A stretch of DNA of 64,000 nucleotides from Mesorhizobium sp. GbtcB19 (GCF_019091085.1 NZ_JAGXJY010000005.1:124001-188000), one strand, 5' to 3'; shown: positions 9,504-18,486, counted from the stretch's first letter. Numbers and translations are program-made. Notes: generated by a model not told the origin, from the letters alone.

Positions 9504-10454
9504 ATGTACAACTACCTCGACTTCGAAAAGCCGGTGCAGGATCTGGAACTCAAGATCCTCGAGCTGAAGAAGCTTGCCGAGAACGGCGAGGCGGTCGATG
9601 TCGCCGAAGAGATCAGCCGACTGGAAAAGCGCTCGCGCGACGCGTTGCGCGACCTCTACAAGGCGCTCACGCCGTGGCAGAAAGTGCAGGTCGCGCGCCA
9701 TCCCGACCGTCCGCACTGCGTCGACTACATCAAGGCGCTGTTCACCGATTTCACGCCTTTGGCCGGCGACCGCAATTTCGGCGACGACCAGGCGATCGTC
9801 GGCGGCTTCGCCCGCTTCCGCGGCGAGCCGGTGGCGGTGATCGGCCAGGAAAAGGGTTCGGACACGGCAAGCCGCATCAAGCACAATTTCGGTTCGGTGC
9901 GGCCCGAGGGCTACCGCAAGGCGGTGCGCCTGATGGAACTGGCCGACCGTTTCAAGATCCCGCTTTTGACGCTGGTCGACACCGCCGGCGCCTATCCCGG
10001 CGTCGGCGCCGAGGAGCGCGGCCAGGCCGAAGCGATCGCGCGTTCGACCTCGGCCTGTCTTTCGCTGAAAGTGCCGTCGATTTCGGTGGTCATCGGCGAA
10101 GGCGGCTCGGGCGGCGCCATCGCGATCGCCACCGCCAACCGCGTCTACATGCTGGAGCACGCCATCTATTCGGTGATCTCGCCGGAGGGCGCCGCCTCGA
10201 TCCTGTGGCGCGACACGACCCGTTCGAAGGACGCCGCGACCAACATGAAGATCACCGCGCAGGATCTTCTCGAGATGAAGATCATCGACGCCATCATCCC
10301 CGAGCCGATGGGCGGCGCCCAGCGCGCGCCGGAAACGGTGATCGCCTCGACCGGAGACCTCATCGCCCGGACGATGAAGGATTTTGCTGGCGCCAACACC
10401 GATTTCCGCGAGCAACGCCGCGAGAAGTACCTGGCGATGGGCCGTAGCCTATAA
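9504..10454 (+). CDS. accA: acetyl-CoA carboxylase carboxyltransferase, alpha subunit
   Basis: This is one half of the carboxyltransferase that makes malonyl-CoA, the first step of fatty acid synthesis. The 316-aa protein starts [15 protein letters not shown], standard for alphaproteobacterial AccA. It carries the crotonase-like motifs [35 protein letters not shown] and [12 protein letters not shown]. It follows xerD by about 100 bp on the same strand. Confidence 0.97.
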   Translation: MYNYLDFEKPVQDLELKILELKKLAENGEAVDVAEEISRLEKRSRDALRDLYKALTPWQKVQVARHPDRPHCVDYIKALFTDFTPLAGDRNFGDDQAIVGGFARFRGEPVAVIGQEKGSDTASRIKHNFGSVRPEGYRKAVRLMELADRFKIPLLTLVDTAGAYPGVGAEERGQAEAIARSTSACLSLKVPSISVVIGEGGSGGAIAIATANRVYMLEHAIYSVISPEGAASILWRDTTRSKDAATNMKITAQDLLEMKIIDAIIPEPMGGAQRAPETVIASTGDLIARTMKDFAGANTDFREQRREKYLAMGRSL

Positions 10455-10540
10455 GCCATCCCGAAGTCTGGCGGTGGGTTGCCCTGGACACCCGGCCTTA
10501 GTGGCTGCTAATTAAGCTTCTCGCTTTAGGGGGATTTGAG

Positions 10541-10627
10541 ATGAAGAAATACGAGAAACCCACGCTGGTCAAAGCGGCCCGCCTGCAAGCGCTGACGGCT
10601 CAACAGGTGAGTTCCAAGCCGGTGTGA
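10541..10627 (+). CDS. 28-aa peptide resembling a RiPP (lasso-type) leader
   Basis: The peptide begins MKKYEKPTLVKAARLQALTA and ends QQVSSKPV. It contains YxxPxL followed at some distance by a Thr, the pattern of lasso-peptide leaders that binds the RRE/B1 protein. A strong Shine-Dalgarno sequence (AGGGGGA) lies seven or eight bases before the ATG. The eight residues after the LTA have neither an initial Gly nor Asp/Glu at positions 7-9, so a normal lasso core is absent. No B, C or transporter gene is nearby. It may be an orphan precursor, a degenerate one, or a leader-like regulator. Confidence 0.6.
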   Translation: MKKYEKPTLVKAARLQALTAQQVSSKPV

Positions 10628-10919
10628 GAACGGCAATAGCGACGGCTCGGTTGCCAGCGCCAACTGGCCCCCGCCAATCCGAATCCGTCAACGTCTGATC
10701 GCCCTGGAATTGCCCCGGGCACCGCACGGCAAAGTGGCAGGGCACGATTCCGCCACAAAAATGCCGCCGCATTGGGCTCAATGAAAATGCCGCGAGGGGT
10801 TGGCCAAAGCTTGCGGTAAGGAATTTTCAAGGTTAACGGGCTTACGGTCCGTCAATGTTCAGCGTGCGGGCTCGGCGCTGCCGAAGCCTTTGGCCCGAGA
10901 GAAAAGCATAGCCGTACCC

Positions 10920-12209
10920 ATGTTTGCCAAGCTTGCCCGCACCGGAGTCCTGATTGCCGCCATCGGCGTCGCCGGCTGCAACGATTCGTCGATGAAGGAT
11001 TTCGCGCCGGAGGCCAACAAGCCGCTGCCGGACAAAATCCTCGCCGATATGCAGGCCAAGGGCATGGTGCGCACCTCCTCGGTGATGGCGCGCATCTTCA
11101 AGGAAGAAGGCAAGCTCGAGATCTGGAAGGCCAAGACCAACGGCCGCTACGATCTCGTCGCCAGCTACGACATCTGCAAATGGTCGGGCAAGCTCGGTCC
11201 CAAATACACCGAGGGCGACCGCCAGGCGCCGGAAGGCTTCTACACGGTGCGGCCGTCGCAGATGAACCCGCGCTCGAGCTACCATCTGTCCTTCAACATC
11301 GGTTTCCCCAACGCCTATGACCGCGCCAATGGCCGTACCGGCCAGAACCTGATGGTGCACGGTGCCTGCTCGTCGTCGGGCTGCTATTCGATGACTGACG
11401 CGCAGATCGAGCAGATCTACGCCTTCGGCCGCGACGCCTTCCAGGGCGGCCAGACCGAGTTCCAGATCCAGGCCTTTCCGTTCCGCATGACCGCCGCCAA
11501 CATGGCGCGCTACCGCAACGACCCGAACTACGACTTCTGGAAGATGCTGAAGGTCGGCTACGACAATTTCGAGATCACCAAGGTGCCGCCGAAGGTCGAT
11601 GTCTGCGAGAAACGCTACGTCTTCAACCAGGTCGCGCCTGAAGGCACGACCTTCGACCCGACCGGCCCCTGCCCCGCGACGACGCAGCCGGACTCGCTGA
11701 AGACCGCCTTCGCCAACTACGAGAAGAGCTACGACGCGGCCTTCAACTCGGCCGTGAATTCGAGCAGCGTGGCGCCGAAGCCGACCATTGCCGGCATCAA
11801 GGAGGCCAGCATCGTTTCCGATTGGTCGAAGCGCCGCGCCCGCGGCGAACGCGTGCCGATCGAGCCGCCGTCGATGAATGCGGACGGCTCGGTGACGGAA
11901 ACGACCCGCATGGGCCGCATCGATTCCCCGGCCGGCCGCAAGATGGCCGCGCTCGACGCCGAGAAGGAAGCCAAGCGCAAGGCCGAGGAGCAGCGCCTGG
12001 CGGCGATCGAGGCTGCCAAGGCCGCCAAGGAACAGGCGAAGGCGCAGGCCTTGGCCGAAAAGGAAGCCGCCAAGCAGGCGGCGCAGCAGCAGGTCGTCAC
12101 CGCGGGCGTCGAGGCCGCGCCCGCCCAGGAACCGCAGCAAGCGGCGGATGCCGATCAAGGCACGGTGTCGAAGCTGAAGAAGAAGCTGCTCGGCATGTTC
12201 GGCGGCTGA
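10920..12209 (+). CDS. L,D-transpeptidase (YkuD) lipoprotein
   Basis: The 429-aa protein starts at 10920, where a signal peptide ends in a lipobox (VAGC, Cys19 or so), so it should be membrane-anchored in the periplasm. The catalytic YkuD motif is seen as LMVHGACSSSGCYSM. The layout resembles the murein transpeptidase family with an Erf/YafK-like N-terminal region. The C-terminal 90 residues are Ala/Lys/Glu/Gln-rich and predicted to be a long helix. It would form 3-3 peptidoglycan cross-links or attach proteins to murein. The frame is open upstream of 10920, but the lipoprotein signal decides the start. Confidence 0.88.
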   Translation: MFAKLARTGVLIAAIGVAGCNDSSMKDFAPEANKPLPDKILADMQAKGMVRTSSVMARIFKEEGKLEIWKAKTNGRYDLVASYDICKWSGKLGPKYTEGDRQAPEGFYTVRPSQMNPRSSYHLSFNIGFPNAYDRANGRTGQNLMVHGACSSSGCYSMTDAQIEQIYAFGRDAFQGGQTEFQIQAFPFRMTAANMARYRNDPNYDFWKMLKVGYDNFEITKVPPKVDVCEKRYVFNQVAPEGTTFDPTGPCPATTQPDSLKTAFANYEKSYDAAFNSAVNSSSVAPKPTIAGIKEASIVSDWSKRRARGERVPIEPPSMNADGSVTETTRMGRIDSPAGRKMAALDAEKEAKRKAEEQRLAAIEAAKAAKEQAKAQALAEKEAAKQAAQQQVVTAGVEAAPAQEPQQAADADQGTVSKLKKKLLGMFGG

Positions 12210-12218
12210 GAACTCGGC

Positions 12219-12458
12219 TTGGCCAAGTCTGCCGCCATCTACGATCTCAAGGGACTGAATTGCCCGCTGCCGGTGCTGAAAGCCCGCAAGCGGCTGGCCG
12301 CGATGCGGCCGGGCGCCAGGCTTTGGCTGGAGACCACCGATCCGCTGGCGGTGATCGACATCCCGGCCTTCTGCGCCGATGCCGGCCACCAGTTGATCGA
12401 GACGGCGGCGGTCACCGGCGGTCATCGCTTCCTGGTCGAGCGCGGCAGCGCGGCCTGA
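12219..12458 (+). CDS. TusA-like sulfurtransferase (SirA family)
   Basis: This is a 79-aa single-domain protein with the family motif LNCPLPVLKARK, including the sulfur-carrying Cys and CPxP. The usual TusA second half (ETTDPLAVIDIPAFC) is followed by an H/F-rich strand. The start is a TTG nine bases after the upstream stop, which suggests translational coupling with the L,D-transpeptidase gene. Members carry persulfide sulfur for tRNA thiolation, molybdenum cofactor work or other sulfur trafficking. Which role applies here is not shown. Confidence 0.9.
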   Translation: MAKSAAIYDLKGLNCPLPVLKARKRLAAMRPGARLWLETTDPLAVIDIPAFCADAGHQLIETAAVTGGHRFLVERGSAA

Positions 12459-12460
12459 GC

Positions 12461-13588
12461 CTATAATCCGGCGATCGCCAGCGGATTGGACTCGAGCGCG
12501 GCCCTGTCCGGCGTATCGATCGACGGCCTGTTGGTGAAGGCGGCAAACAGGCGGTGGACATAGTCGTCCGGCATGTCGAGCGTGATCAGCACCAGCCTGG
12601 TGCCGCGCTGGCCATCGGGCCAGGCCGGCAGCCGTGCCGGCGGATGCAGGATCTTCTGCACGCCATGGATGACCAGCGGCCGCGACGGGTCCTCCATCAG
12701 CTCGATGACGCCCTTCATGCGTAAGAGCTTCTCGCCATGCGCCGAGCGCAGAAGATCGAGGAACATCTCGATCGCCGAGAACGGTACCGGGCCATCGTGG
12801 ACAAGCGCGTGCGAGCGCACGCGCGCGTCATGGCGATGCTCATGATGATGGTGGCCATGTTCATGGTCATCGCCATGGTGGTGATGATCCTGATCATGGT
12901 GATGATCCTGATCATGCGCCGCCTCTTCGCCGAGCCAGCGCCGCACATCGGCGGACTTGGTCTGAGGATTATAGAGCCCGCAATTGAACAGCGCCGCGGC
13001 GCCCGTGCCCGCATCGTTGACGTCGAGCACGATGGCGCCCGGATTGATCTGCTTGAGCCTTGCCCGCAACGCCTCGACCTCGGCCGCCTCGGCAAGGTCG
13101 GTCTTGGTCAGCACGATGCGGTCGGCCACCGCCGCCTGCTTGACCGCCTCGACATGGCTGTCGAGCGTTACCTCGCCATTGACGGCGTCGACCAGCGTGA
13201 TGACGCCGTCGAGCCGGAAGGCTTGCACCAACGCCGGATGCGCCATGATCGACTGCAGCACCGGCGCCGGATCGGCCAGACCCGTCGTCTCCACGACGAC
13301 ACGGGCCAGTTTGGCGATGCGTCCCGTCTGCAACCTGTCGACGAGGTCGGCCAGTGTGTCGACCAGGTCGCCGCGCACCGTGCAGCAGAGGCAGCCGTCG
13401 GAAAGCTGGATGATGCCGTCGGAGGCCTGCTCGACCAGCAGATGATCGATCGCCACCTCGCCGAACTCGTTGATGATCACCGCCGTATCGGCAAGCCCCG
13501 GATCCTTGAGCAGGCGGTTGAGCAGCGTCGTCTTGCCGGCGCCGAGAAAGCCGGTGAGCACCGAAACGGGAATGGGGAAGCCCGCCAC
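12461..13588 (-). CDS. COG0523/CobW-type GTPase metallochaperone
   Basis: The 375-aa protein has a G3E-class P-loop (GFLGAGKTTLLNRLL), the metal-binding GCLCCT motif and a NKxD-like TKTD. A His/Asp-rich stretch at about residues 240-265 is followed by a CobW C-terminal domain. The His-rich linker and lack of cobalamin genes nearby favour a zinc (ZigA/YeiR-like) role over cobaltochelatase assistance. The gene starts three bases after the stop of the D,D-carboxypeptidase, so the two are co-transcribed. Confidence 0.9.
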   Translation of the reverse strand: MAGFPIPVSVLTGFLGAGKTTLLNRLLKDPGLADTAVIINEFGEVAIDHLLVEQASDGIIQLSDGCLCCTVRGDLVDTLADLVDRLQTGRIAKLARVVVETTGLADPAPVLQSIMAHPALVQAFRLDGVITLVDAVNGEVTLDSHVEAVKQAAVADRIVLTKTDLAEAAEVEALRARLKQINPGAIVLDVNDAGTGAAALFNCGLYNPQTKSADVRRWLGEEAAHDQDHHHDQDHHHHGDDHEHGHHHHEHRHDARVRSHALVHDGPVPFSAIEMFLDLLRSAHGEKLLRMKGVIELMEDPSRPLVIHGVQKILHPPARLPAWPDGQRGTRLVLITLDMPDDYVHRLFAAFTNRPSIDTPDRAALESNPLAIAGL

Positions 13589-13591
13589 GGC

Positions 13592-14764
13592 CTAGTTCGC
13601 AGCCTTGGCCGGTTGATCGCCCTGCACCGCGGCGGCTGCCGTCCCGGTGGCCAGCGGCTCGGCGCCCTTCGGCGCCGGCATATCTGGCCGCCAGTTCGGC
13701 AGCGGCACATCGGCATAGTTCTGGTCGGCCTGGTCGACGAAGGCCTTCGGCGCCGGCCCGGAGGCGCCGCCGAGGCCGACCGCAACCAGCGTAGGATGGT
13801 CGAGCTTCACCTGATAGGGCGACTTCGGCGCGTCCTTGGCGGCGACTTCGGGGGCTGCCTCGGATTGCTCCTCTTTCGGCTTCTTCTTGCAGATCTCGTC
13901 ATGCATGTCGTTGGGCGACAGCGTATCGCCATAAGGCTTCAGCGCCGCGAGCGTGGTGGAACCCGCCGCCGGCGCATCAAAACCCTGGTCGAGCAGCTTC
14001 GCCGCCGCCTCGGCGCGGCTGACGGCGGATTTCTCGCCGAGCACCACGGCCACCAGCGTGCGGCCGTTGCGCGTCGCCGAGCCGATCATGTTGAATCCGG
14101 AAGAGCAGACGAAGCCCGTCTTCATGCCGTCGGCGCCGGGATAGCGGCCGATGAGCAGATTGTAGTTCGGGAGCGCCTTCTTGCCGACGGCAAGTCCCTC
14201 GATCGAGAACCACGGCGCATATTGCGGAAAATCGTTGCGGATCGCGCTCACCAGCACGGCGAGGTCGCGCGCGGTTGTGTACTGATCCGGCGAATAAAGC
14301 CCGTTCGGGTTGACGAAATGCGTGCCGACCATGCCGAGTCGGGCCGCCTCGGCGTTCATGCGGTCGGCGAAGGCGGCTTGCGACCCGCCGATATTCTCGC
14401 CGACGGCCATGGCGATGTCGTTGGCCGACTTGACCAACATCATCTTCAGCGCATTGTCGAGCCGCATCACTGAGCCGGGCTTGAAACCCATCTTGCTTGG
14501 CGGCTCGCCGGCCGAATGTTTCGTGACCTTGATCGGCGAATCGAGCGCCACTTCGCCCGCCTGGATGGCGCGAAAAGTGACATAGGCCGTCATCAGCTTG
14601 CTGAGCGAGGCCGGATACCAGCGCTTGAACGCGTCCTGATGCTCCAGAATGGAGCCGCTCTTCAGGTCGAAAAGGACGACCGGATTGGCATGCGCCGCGC
14701 CGGCAAACACCGGAAGCGCCAGCGCGCCAGCCAGCAATAGGTTGAGGAAATGCCTCTGCCGCAT
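13592..14764 (-). CDS. D-alanyl-D-alanine carboxypeptidase (penicillin-binding protein, S11)
   Basis: The start at 14764 gives MRQRHFLNLLLAGALALP and a signal peptide. A longer version from an upstream ATG at 14827 is possible. The protein (390 aa) has the active-site SLSK (in YPASLSKLM), the SAN triad and KTGFVCSSG. It trims pentapeptides in the periplasm. The C-terminal 110 residues are Ala/Pro/Lys-rich and do not look like the usual membrane-binding amphipathic helix. It forms an operon with the COG0523 GTPase. Confidence 0.93.
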   Translation of the reverse strand: MRQRHFLNLLLAGALALPVFAGAAHANPVVLFDLKSGSILEHQDAFKRWYPASLSKLMTAYVTFRAIQAGEVALDSPIKVTKHSAGEPPSKMGFKPGSVMRLDNALKMMLVKSANDIAMAVGENIGGSQAAFADRMNAEAARLGMVGTHFVNPNGLYSPDQYTTARDLAVLVSAIRNDFPQYAPWFSIEGLAVGKKALPNYNLLIGRYPGADGMKTGFVCSSGFNMIGSATRNGRTLVAVVLGEKSAVSRAEAAAKLLDQGFDAPAAGSTTLAALKPYGDTLSPNDMHDEICKKKPKEEQSEAAPEVAAKDAPKSPYQVKLDHPTLVAVGLGGASGPAPKAFVDQADQNYADVPLPNWRPDMPAPKGAEPLATGTAAAAVQGDQPAKAAN

Positions 14765-14998
14765 GATCAAATCCGAAATCGCCTCTTGCCGTAATCGCTG
14801 CTGGGTCCGTAAGATTTGGTTACCCATCGCCAGCATAAATGCGGTCCGACCCCTCGACCCGGATCGCATTCTTGCGGTGCTATTTACCCTATGTGACGTC
14901 AAAATGGCAAAGTGCCAGACGTTCACAATTGACAATCACGATTGCTGAGCGGCGGTTCCCAACCGACTGCCGCCAATAAAACAAGAAATGGACCGATC

Positions 14999-16162
14999 AT
15001 GCCGATTCTGAACCGCGCCGCGGAAATGCAGGAAGAAGTTGCCGGCTGGCGACGACATTTGCACCAGACGCCGGAGCTGAATTTCGACGTTTTCCAGACC
15101 GCCGGCTTCGTCACCGAGAAGCTCAAGGCCTTCGGCTGCGACGAGGTGGTGACAGGGCTGGGCAAGACCGGCGTCGTCGGCATCATCCGCGGCCGCAAGG
15201 GCGATGGCGCCACCATTGGGCTGCGCGCCGACATGGACGCGCTGCCGATCGAGGAGATCACCGGCAAGCCATGGGCCTCGACGGTTTCCGGCAAGATGCA
15301 TGCCTGCGGCCATGACGGACACACGGCAATGCTTCTGGGTGCGGCCAAATATCTCGCCGAGACGCGCAATTTCGCCGGCAGTGTCGCGGTGATCTTCCAG
15401 CCGGCTGAGGAAGGCGGCGGCGGCGGCAATGAAATGGTCAAGGACGGCATGATGGAGCGCTTCGGCATCGAAAAGGTCTTCGGCATGCACAACATGCCGG
15501 GCCTGCCGGTCGGCCAGTTCGCCATCAAGCCCGGCCCGATCATGGCGGCGACCGCCGAATTCACCATCACCGTCAAGGGCCGCGGCGGCCATGCCGCGAT
15601 GCCGCACGGCACGATCGACCCGATCGTCATCACCAGCCAGTTGGTCGTAGCGCTCCAGACCATCGCGTCCCGCACCACCGACCCGGTCGAGGCCGTGGTG
15701 GTGTCGGTGACGAAGTTCCACGCCGGCGACGCCTATAACGTCATCCCCGAAAGCGCCGAGATCGCCGGAACCGTGCGCACGCTGAAGAAGGAAGTGGCCA
15801 AGAAATCGGAAGAGCGCATCCGTGCCATCTGCGCCGGCATAGCAACCGCCTTCGGCGCCACGATCGAGGTCGATTACGACGCCAACTACCCGGTCACCTT
15901 CAACCATGCCGAGGAAACCGTGTTTGCCGGCGATATCGCCGCCAACGTCGCCGGCGACAACCAGGTCCACCGCGCCATCCAGCCGGTGATGGGCGGCGAG
16001 GATTTCTCCTATATGCTGGAAGCCCGCCCTGGCGCCTTCATCTTCATCGGCAACGGCGACACCGCCGGCCTGCACCACCCGGCCTACGACTTCAACGATG
16101 AGGTCATCCCGCACGGCATGAGCTATTGGGTGAAGCTGGCCGAGACGGCGCTGGCAGCCTGA
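14999..16162 (+). CDS. M20 family amidohydrolase (hippurate hydrolase-like)
   Basis: The 387-aa protein starts MPILNRAAEMQEEVAGWRRH. Metal-binding residues are visible in LRADMDALPI, MHACGHDGHTAMLLGAA and the catalytic PAEEGGGGG, followed by the dimerisation lobe. Members cleave N-acyl amino acids, hippurate or indole-3-acetyl-amino acids. The specificity cannot be read from the sequence. It is transcribed divergently from the D,D-carboxypeptidase and has no operon partner. Confidence 0.92.
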   Translation: MPILNRAAEMQEEVAGWRRHLHQTPELNFDVFQTAGFVTEKLKAFGCDEVVTGLGKTGVVGIIRGRKGDGATIGLRADMDALPIEEITGKPWASTVSGKMHACGHDGHTAMLLGAAKYLAETRNFAGSVAVIFQPAEEGGGGGNEMVKDGMMERFGIEKVFGMHNMPGLPVGQFAIKPGPIMAATAEFTITVKGRGGHAAMPHGTIDPIVITSQLVVALQTIASRTTDPVEAVVVSVTKFHAGDAYNVIPESAEIAGTVRTLKKEVAKKSEERIRAICAGIATAFGATIEVDYDANYPVTFNHAEETVFAGDIAANVAGDNQVHRAIQPVMGGEDFSYMLEARPGAFIFIGNGDTAGLHHPAYDFNDEVIPHGMSYWVKLAETALAA

Positions 16163-16314
16163 GCGGCGCAGGCTTAGCTGGCCACGCCGTCGCGAGTTGG
16201 TGGGTCCGGCAGCAAAAGAAACCGAGGCGGCTGTCCATCGCAAGGCTGCCGCCCGGTTGCGTTTCAGACTCCCCTTGGCGAACCGGCCCGAAGCGTCTAT
16301 GTGTCGGGCCGCGT

Positions 16315-16391
16315 GGTCCCGTAGCTCAGTAGGATAGAGCGGCAGATTCCTAATCTGTAGGTCACAGGTTCGATTCCTGTCGGGATCACCA
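16315..16391 (+). tRNA. tRNA-Arg (anticodon CCU)
   Basis: The 77-nt sequence folds as a standard cloverleaf. A 7-bp acceptor stem (GGTCCCG with CGGGATC) has an encoded ACCA tail. The D arm contains TAGCTCAG, the anticodon stem GCAGA/TCTGT encloses loop TTCCTAA, and the T arm has ACAGG-TTCGATT-CCTGT. The anticodon CCT reads AGG codons. No integrase or attachment-site duplication is seen downstream. Confidence 0.97.
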
Positions 16392-16535
16392 TGCTAAAAT
16401 CCCTGCGCTGCAAGGGTTTGCGTGGTTTCAGCCCTTCAAAAATCTGACGCTTCATGTTGCTCGGCAAGCAAAAACAACAGCTTGCAGGAACCGGCAAGCT
16501 GCTACGCGCAACTGCCGTAAGCCGACGACGAGCGC

Positions 16536-17456
16536 TCAGCCCGGGCTGCCGGCAGCCGGATTGGCGATGATCGCTGCCCGGAAGCGGGCGACGAAATCGT
16601 CCAGCGCCGGGCGTTCGGCATCCGAGATCGCCCAGTAGGAGAAGGCGTCGTCGGTCCAGTGGACCAAGAGGAAGCCGCCGGCCGAGAGGTCGTCGGCCAC
16701 CGGCACCGATTTGGCCTCGTTCTGCCGGGGTGCCGCCACCAGCGTGATCAGATGCTCGTGGTGGCGGTAGACCAGCGCCGGCATCGGCCTGTCGCCGATC
16801 ACCTCGACGCGCCCGCCAAGCAGCGCGTAGCCGTCCTTGGCCATGTCCGGCGCCGCCGGCGAGACGCCGATACGGCCGTCGAGCCACGGCTTCACCGTAT
16901 GGCGATCGGACGAGACGATGTCGACCGGGGTCGCCGCGAGCAGGCTGCGGCGATGGCCGTTGGCGACGGCGACCGCAAAGCTGTCGGAGCCGTTATCCGC
17001 CGTCGTCAGCCATTGCGTCGCGCCGCTGGCGAGGAATGCCGTAAGCACGATCGAGGCCGCCATCTGGCGCCAGTCGAACGAGTTGAACCAGCGAGACGCG
17101 CGCGGCCGCATTGCGACGACGTTGCCTTGCTGCTGTTGCGGCTGCGGCTCCACCTTCGCGGCTGCGGGTTGGACAGCCTCAGCCTCCCCGGCGCCTTTGA
17201 CCTCGGCGATGGCCGCGATGCGCGCCAGGAAATCGTCGCTGACGGTCGGGCGCGGCACGCTGGCGACAGCGCCGCGCAGCGCCACGAGCCGCGCATGCTC
17301 GGCGGCAAGTTCCGGATCGGCGGCCATGCGGCGTTCGACCGCCAAAGCGGCCGCGGCATCGAGCTCGCCATCGACAAGGGCGTGGATCATCAGCTTCATA
17401 TCCTGCGGGTCTTGCGGCAATCCATCCTCACGCGGGCGATTTTCATGCGGGCTCAT
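16536..17456 (-). CDS. anti-sigma factor, single-pass membrane protein
   Basis: The 306-aa protein has an N-terminal cytoplasmic region (ALVDGELDAAAALAVERRM) typical of zinc-less anti-sigma domains. A Pro/Gln-rich linker follows, then one membrane helix at about residues 131-150 and a periplasmic sensory domain. It starts at ATG 17456 inside the 3' end of the sigma gene (14-bp overlap) with GGAGG six bases upstream. This is the classic sigma/anti-sigma pair. The inducing signal is unknown. Confidence 0.88.
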   Translation of the reverse strand: MSPHENRPREDGLPQDPQDMKLMIHALVDGELDAAAALAVERRMAADPELAAEHARLVALRGAVASVPRPTVSDDFLARIAAIAEVKGAGEAEAVQPAAAKVEPQPQQQQGNVVAMRPRASRWFNSFDWRQMAASIVLTAFLASGATQWLTTADNGSDSFAVAVANGHRRSLLAATPVDIVSSDRHTVKPWLDGRIGVSPAAPDMAKDGYALLGGRVEVIGDRPMPALVYRHHEHLITLVAAPRQNEAKSVPVADDLSAGGFLLVHWTDDAFSYWAISDAERPALDDFVARFRAAIIANPAAGSPG

Positions 17457-17985
17457 GGCGCCCTCCAAGTTCGTTCATCAGCAGGCCGCGGGCCCGTGCC
17501 AGCCGCGACATCACCGTGCCTTGCGGCACGCCGAGCATGGCGGCGATCTCGCGGTAGCTGAGACCGTTTATGTCGCGCAGCACAAGCGTTTCGCGGAACG
17601 CTTGCGGCAGTCTTGCGATCGCTGCTTCCACCGCCGCCGAATTCGCCTTGGCGATCAGCGCCGCCTCAGGGCTGTCCGCGTCATTGTCCGGTGGCGGCGA
17701 GACGTCGTCGAGATCGGCGAGATCGCCGACGGCGACCACGCTGCGCGGACGGTTCTTCGCCATCCACGTATAGGAGGCGTTGCGCACGATGGTGAGCAGC
17801 CAGGCGCGGGCATTGCCGCCGGCAAAGCCGGCAATGCCGGCATGCGCCTTGAGGCAGGCCTCCTGCACCACATCCTCGGCGTCGGCTTGATTGCCGGTCA
17901 GCCAGCGGGCAAGCGACAGGGCGTCGCCGAGATGCGGCAGCACCACTTCGGCAAAACGCGCGGCCAATATCTTTTCGCTCAACAC
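17443..17985 (-). CDS. ECF RNA polymerase sigma factor
   Basis: With the GTG at 17985 the protein is 180 aa. It has sigma-2 (NQADAEDVVQEACLKA, then ARAWLLTIVRN) and sigma-4 (LPQAFRETLVLRDINGLSY, IAAMLGVPQGTVMSRLARAR). The frame is open up to 18357, but the upstream part is Pro/Ala-rich and unlike a sigma factor. A small ORF ends 10 bp before this GTG. It should direct transcription at promoters released by loss of the membrane anti-sigma factor, and probably its own (see 18406-18435). Confidence 0.88.
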   Translation of the reverse strand: MLSEKILAARFAEVVLPHLGDALSLARWLTGNQADAEDVVQEACLKAHAGIAGFAGGNARAWLLTIVRNASYTWMAKNRPRSVVAVGDLADLDDVSPPPDNDADSPEAALIAKANSAAVEAAIARLPQAFRETLVLRDINGLSYREIAAMLGVPQGTVMSRLARARGLLMNELGGRHEPA

Positions 17986-17995
17986 CGTTCCACCG

Positions 17996-18238
17996 TCAGG
18001 CGCTCCCGCCAGGGGCTTGCGGCCACCCTCGGCAGGCGGCGCGGACCTGTCCCTGCTCGTGCGGGTGAAGATCGCGACTGCAGGCGCCGGCGCCTGCTTC
18101 GGGGGAGGAGAAGGCATTGGTGTCACCGGAGTCAAGGGTCTCGGAGGAGCGGCGCGCCTCGGGAGGGAACGGCGCATCGCTGGCTGCAATGAGGTGCTCG
18201 CCGTCATGGTCGTGGATCTCGATGGTTGCGATCGGCAC
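17996..18238 (-). CDS. possible 80-aa protein upstream of the ECF sigma gene
   Basis: This is an ORF from GTG 18238 (MPIATIEIHDHDGEHLIAAS) to a stop 10 bp before the sigma start. GC at third positions is high, as in real genes of this window, and it follows the stop of the 41-codon ORF by three bases, suggesting coupling. No domain is recognised, and no Shine-Dalgarno sequence precedes it. It overlaps the extended open frame of the sigma gene, so it may instead be non-coding or part of a longer sigma N-terminus. Confidence 0.3.
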   Translation of the reverse strand: MPIATIEIHDHDGEHLIAASDAPFPPEARRSSETLDSGDTNAFSSPEAGAGACSRDLHPHEQGQVRAACRGWPQAPGGSA

Positions 18239-18241
18239 GGA

Positions 18242-18367
18242 TCAGGGTCGGCGGCGGGGCGGTATCGGCCAGAACAGATGCGCCCAGCTCCAGCGCTCCA
18301 GGGGACGACGGCGGCTGGTGCCTTCGCCTTCTTCGGCCCTCGCGCCTCTATCTTCATGCCGCTTCAT
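18242..18367 (-). CDS. possible 41-aa Arg/Trp-rich leader ORF of the sigma operon
   Basis: The ORF starts at ATG 18367 with a good Shine-Dalgarno sequence (AGGAGA, six bases before ATG). It encodes MKRHEDRGARAEEGEG and, near its C-terminus, WSWAHLFWPIPPRRRP. It lies between the candidate ECF promoter and the sigma gene. The product is highly charged, with a Trp-rich end that could touch the membrane. No homologue is recognised. The ribosome-binding site is the main support. Confidence 0.4.
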   Translation of the reverse strand: MKRHEDRGARAEEGEGTSRRRPLERWSWAHLFWPIPPRRRP

Positions 18368-18405
18368 GGGTGGTCTCCTGCTGTTGCGCACGTGGCGCAT
18401 GCCCA

Positions 18406-18435
18406 GAAGACCGGCGGACGCAGTCGTTTATTCCC
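18406..18435 (-). promoter_or_regulatory. candidate ECF-type autoregulatory promoter
   Basis: On the minus strand GGGAATAAA (18435-18427) is followed after 15 bases by GTCTTC (18411-18406), about 40 bp upstream of the ATG at 18367. A GGAATAAA -35 with a GTCT-like -10 recalls promoters of some proteobacterial ECF groups. It is placed where an autoregulated sigma promoter would be expected. This is inference from one site only. Confidence 0.35.
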
Positions 18436-18486
18436 GGCGGCCGGCTTTTTTGTTCAAGCCCGGCATGATCGGTTTGTCGGTCGGCC

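Noticed and set aside
16315..16391. tRNA-Arg as an integration site of a genomic island
   Set aside because: No integrase, no repeated tRNA 3' end and ordinary genes on both sides.
18421..18452. GC hairpin followed by a T-run on the plus strand, as a terminator
   Set aside because: The possible stem is only about five base pairs with a one-base loop, and no plus-strand gene ends there.
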